Shown here in pieces: positions 63,909-64,000 of a DNA stretch of 64,000 bases. Below the pieces are notes generated by a model, which was given only the letters and a program-made list of their open reading frames with translations, did not search any database and was not told the DNA's origin. The stretch is from positions 62,001-126,000 of the forward strand of contig NZ_FNAN01000017.1 in assembly GCF_900101885.1 (NCBI RefSeq), written 5' to 3'. How positions within the stretch are numbered: the first letter of the stretch is position 1; each line of letters starts with the position of its first letter. A program made the position numbers and the translations under genes. This DNA is from Dyadobacter soli. GTDB taxonomy: Bacteria; Bacteroidota; Bacteroidia; Cytophagales; Spirosomataceae.

Positions 63909-64000
63909 AGGCTGGTTGAGAAGATGTTCCGCTACCATAAGGGCGCGACCGGCGCGATTTTACCCATTGATTCAAATCGAAAGTCAGAATTAATGAAACG

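Overview
The window looks like a chromosome segment of a Bacteroidota bacterium of the order Cytophagales, most like Dyadobacter or a relative (genus is inference, from the style of the proteins). Seen directly: several secreted proteins ending in type IX secretion (T9SS) type A sorting domains, hybrid two-component regulators with propeller sensor, kinase, receiver and AraC parts in one chain, LytS/LytTR pairs, signal peptides ending in AQ, a TonB-dependent receptor paired with a DUF4374 lipoprotein, and a TAnnTTTG-type promoter. No rRNA, tRNA, CRISPR array, intact transposase or phage gene was seen.

Layout. 0-10 kb: 3' end of a T9SS cargo gene, an S41 peptidase, a PIF1/RecD-like helicase with a C-terminal HRDC-like region, an alpha/beta hydrolase, a TPR histidine kinase, a DUF4440 protein and a TlpA-like thioredoxin. 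10-14.6 kb: an ECF sigma factor, an isolated FecR-type N-terminal domain, a TonB-dependent receptor and a DUF4374 surface lipoprotein; this resembles a xenosiderophore uptake locus. 14.9-18 kb: a three-gene operon of secreted or surface proteins. 18-32.7 kb: an FtsX-type permease, lipoproteins (one with a single CxxCH heme site), an amidohydrolase, two LytS kinases (one with a ruined N-box) plus a LytTR regulator, an FAD monooxygenase, and a serine hydrolase-sigma factor-membrane protein operon. 32.7-40 kb: an intact hybrid two-component regulator and a degenerate paralogue, then a LuxR-type regulator with a pseudo-receiver flanked by three copies of an 18-bp repeat. 40-48.8 kb: two very large T9SS cargo proteins built of internal repeats, the first preceded by a gene fragment.

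49.2-52.9 kb is a graveyard of broken genes with remnants on both strands: error-prone polymerase DnaE2, a ParA-like ATPase, a GlxA/AraC-type regulator with several frameshifts, and an HNH endonuclease, joined end to end. It is flanked by what I consider the best candidate for an undescribed system: a tightly packed six-gene minus-strand operon (58534 down to 52918) encoding an O-antigen-ligase/TPR membrane protein, a zinc-ribbon membrane protein, an 87-residue secreted peptide with six glycines at exact four-residue spacing, a SpoIIM/DUF95 membrane protein, another polytopic membrane protein and a transglutaminase-like lipoprotein. A perfect 13-bp hairpin separates the peptide gene from the rest. 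SpoIIM/DUF95 proteins are partners of circular bacteriocins in Firmicutes, so a peptide export or maturation function is a reasonable hypothesis.

58.8-64 kb: another broken gene, strongly structured non-coding DNA, a TonB-C-like protein cut by an in-frame TGA, an XRE regulator divergent from an unrecognised 306-residue protein, and a secreted imidazolonepropionase-like amidohydrolase.
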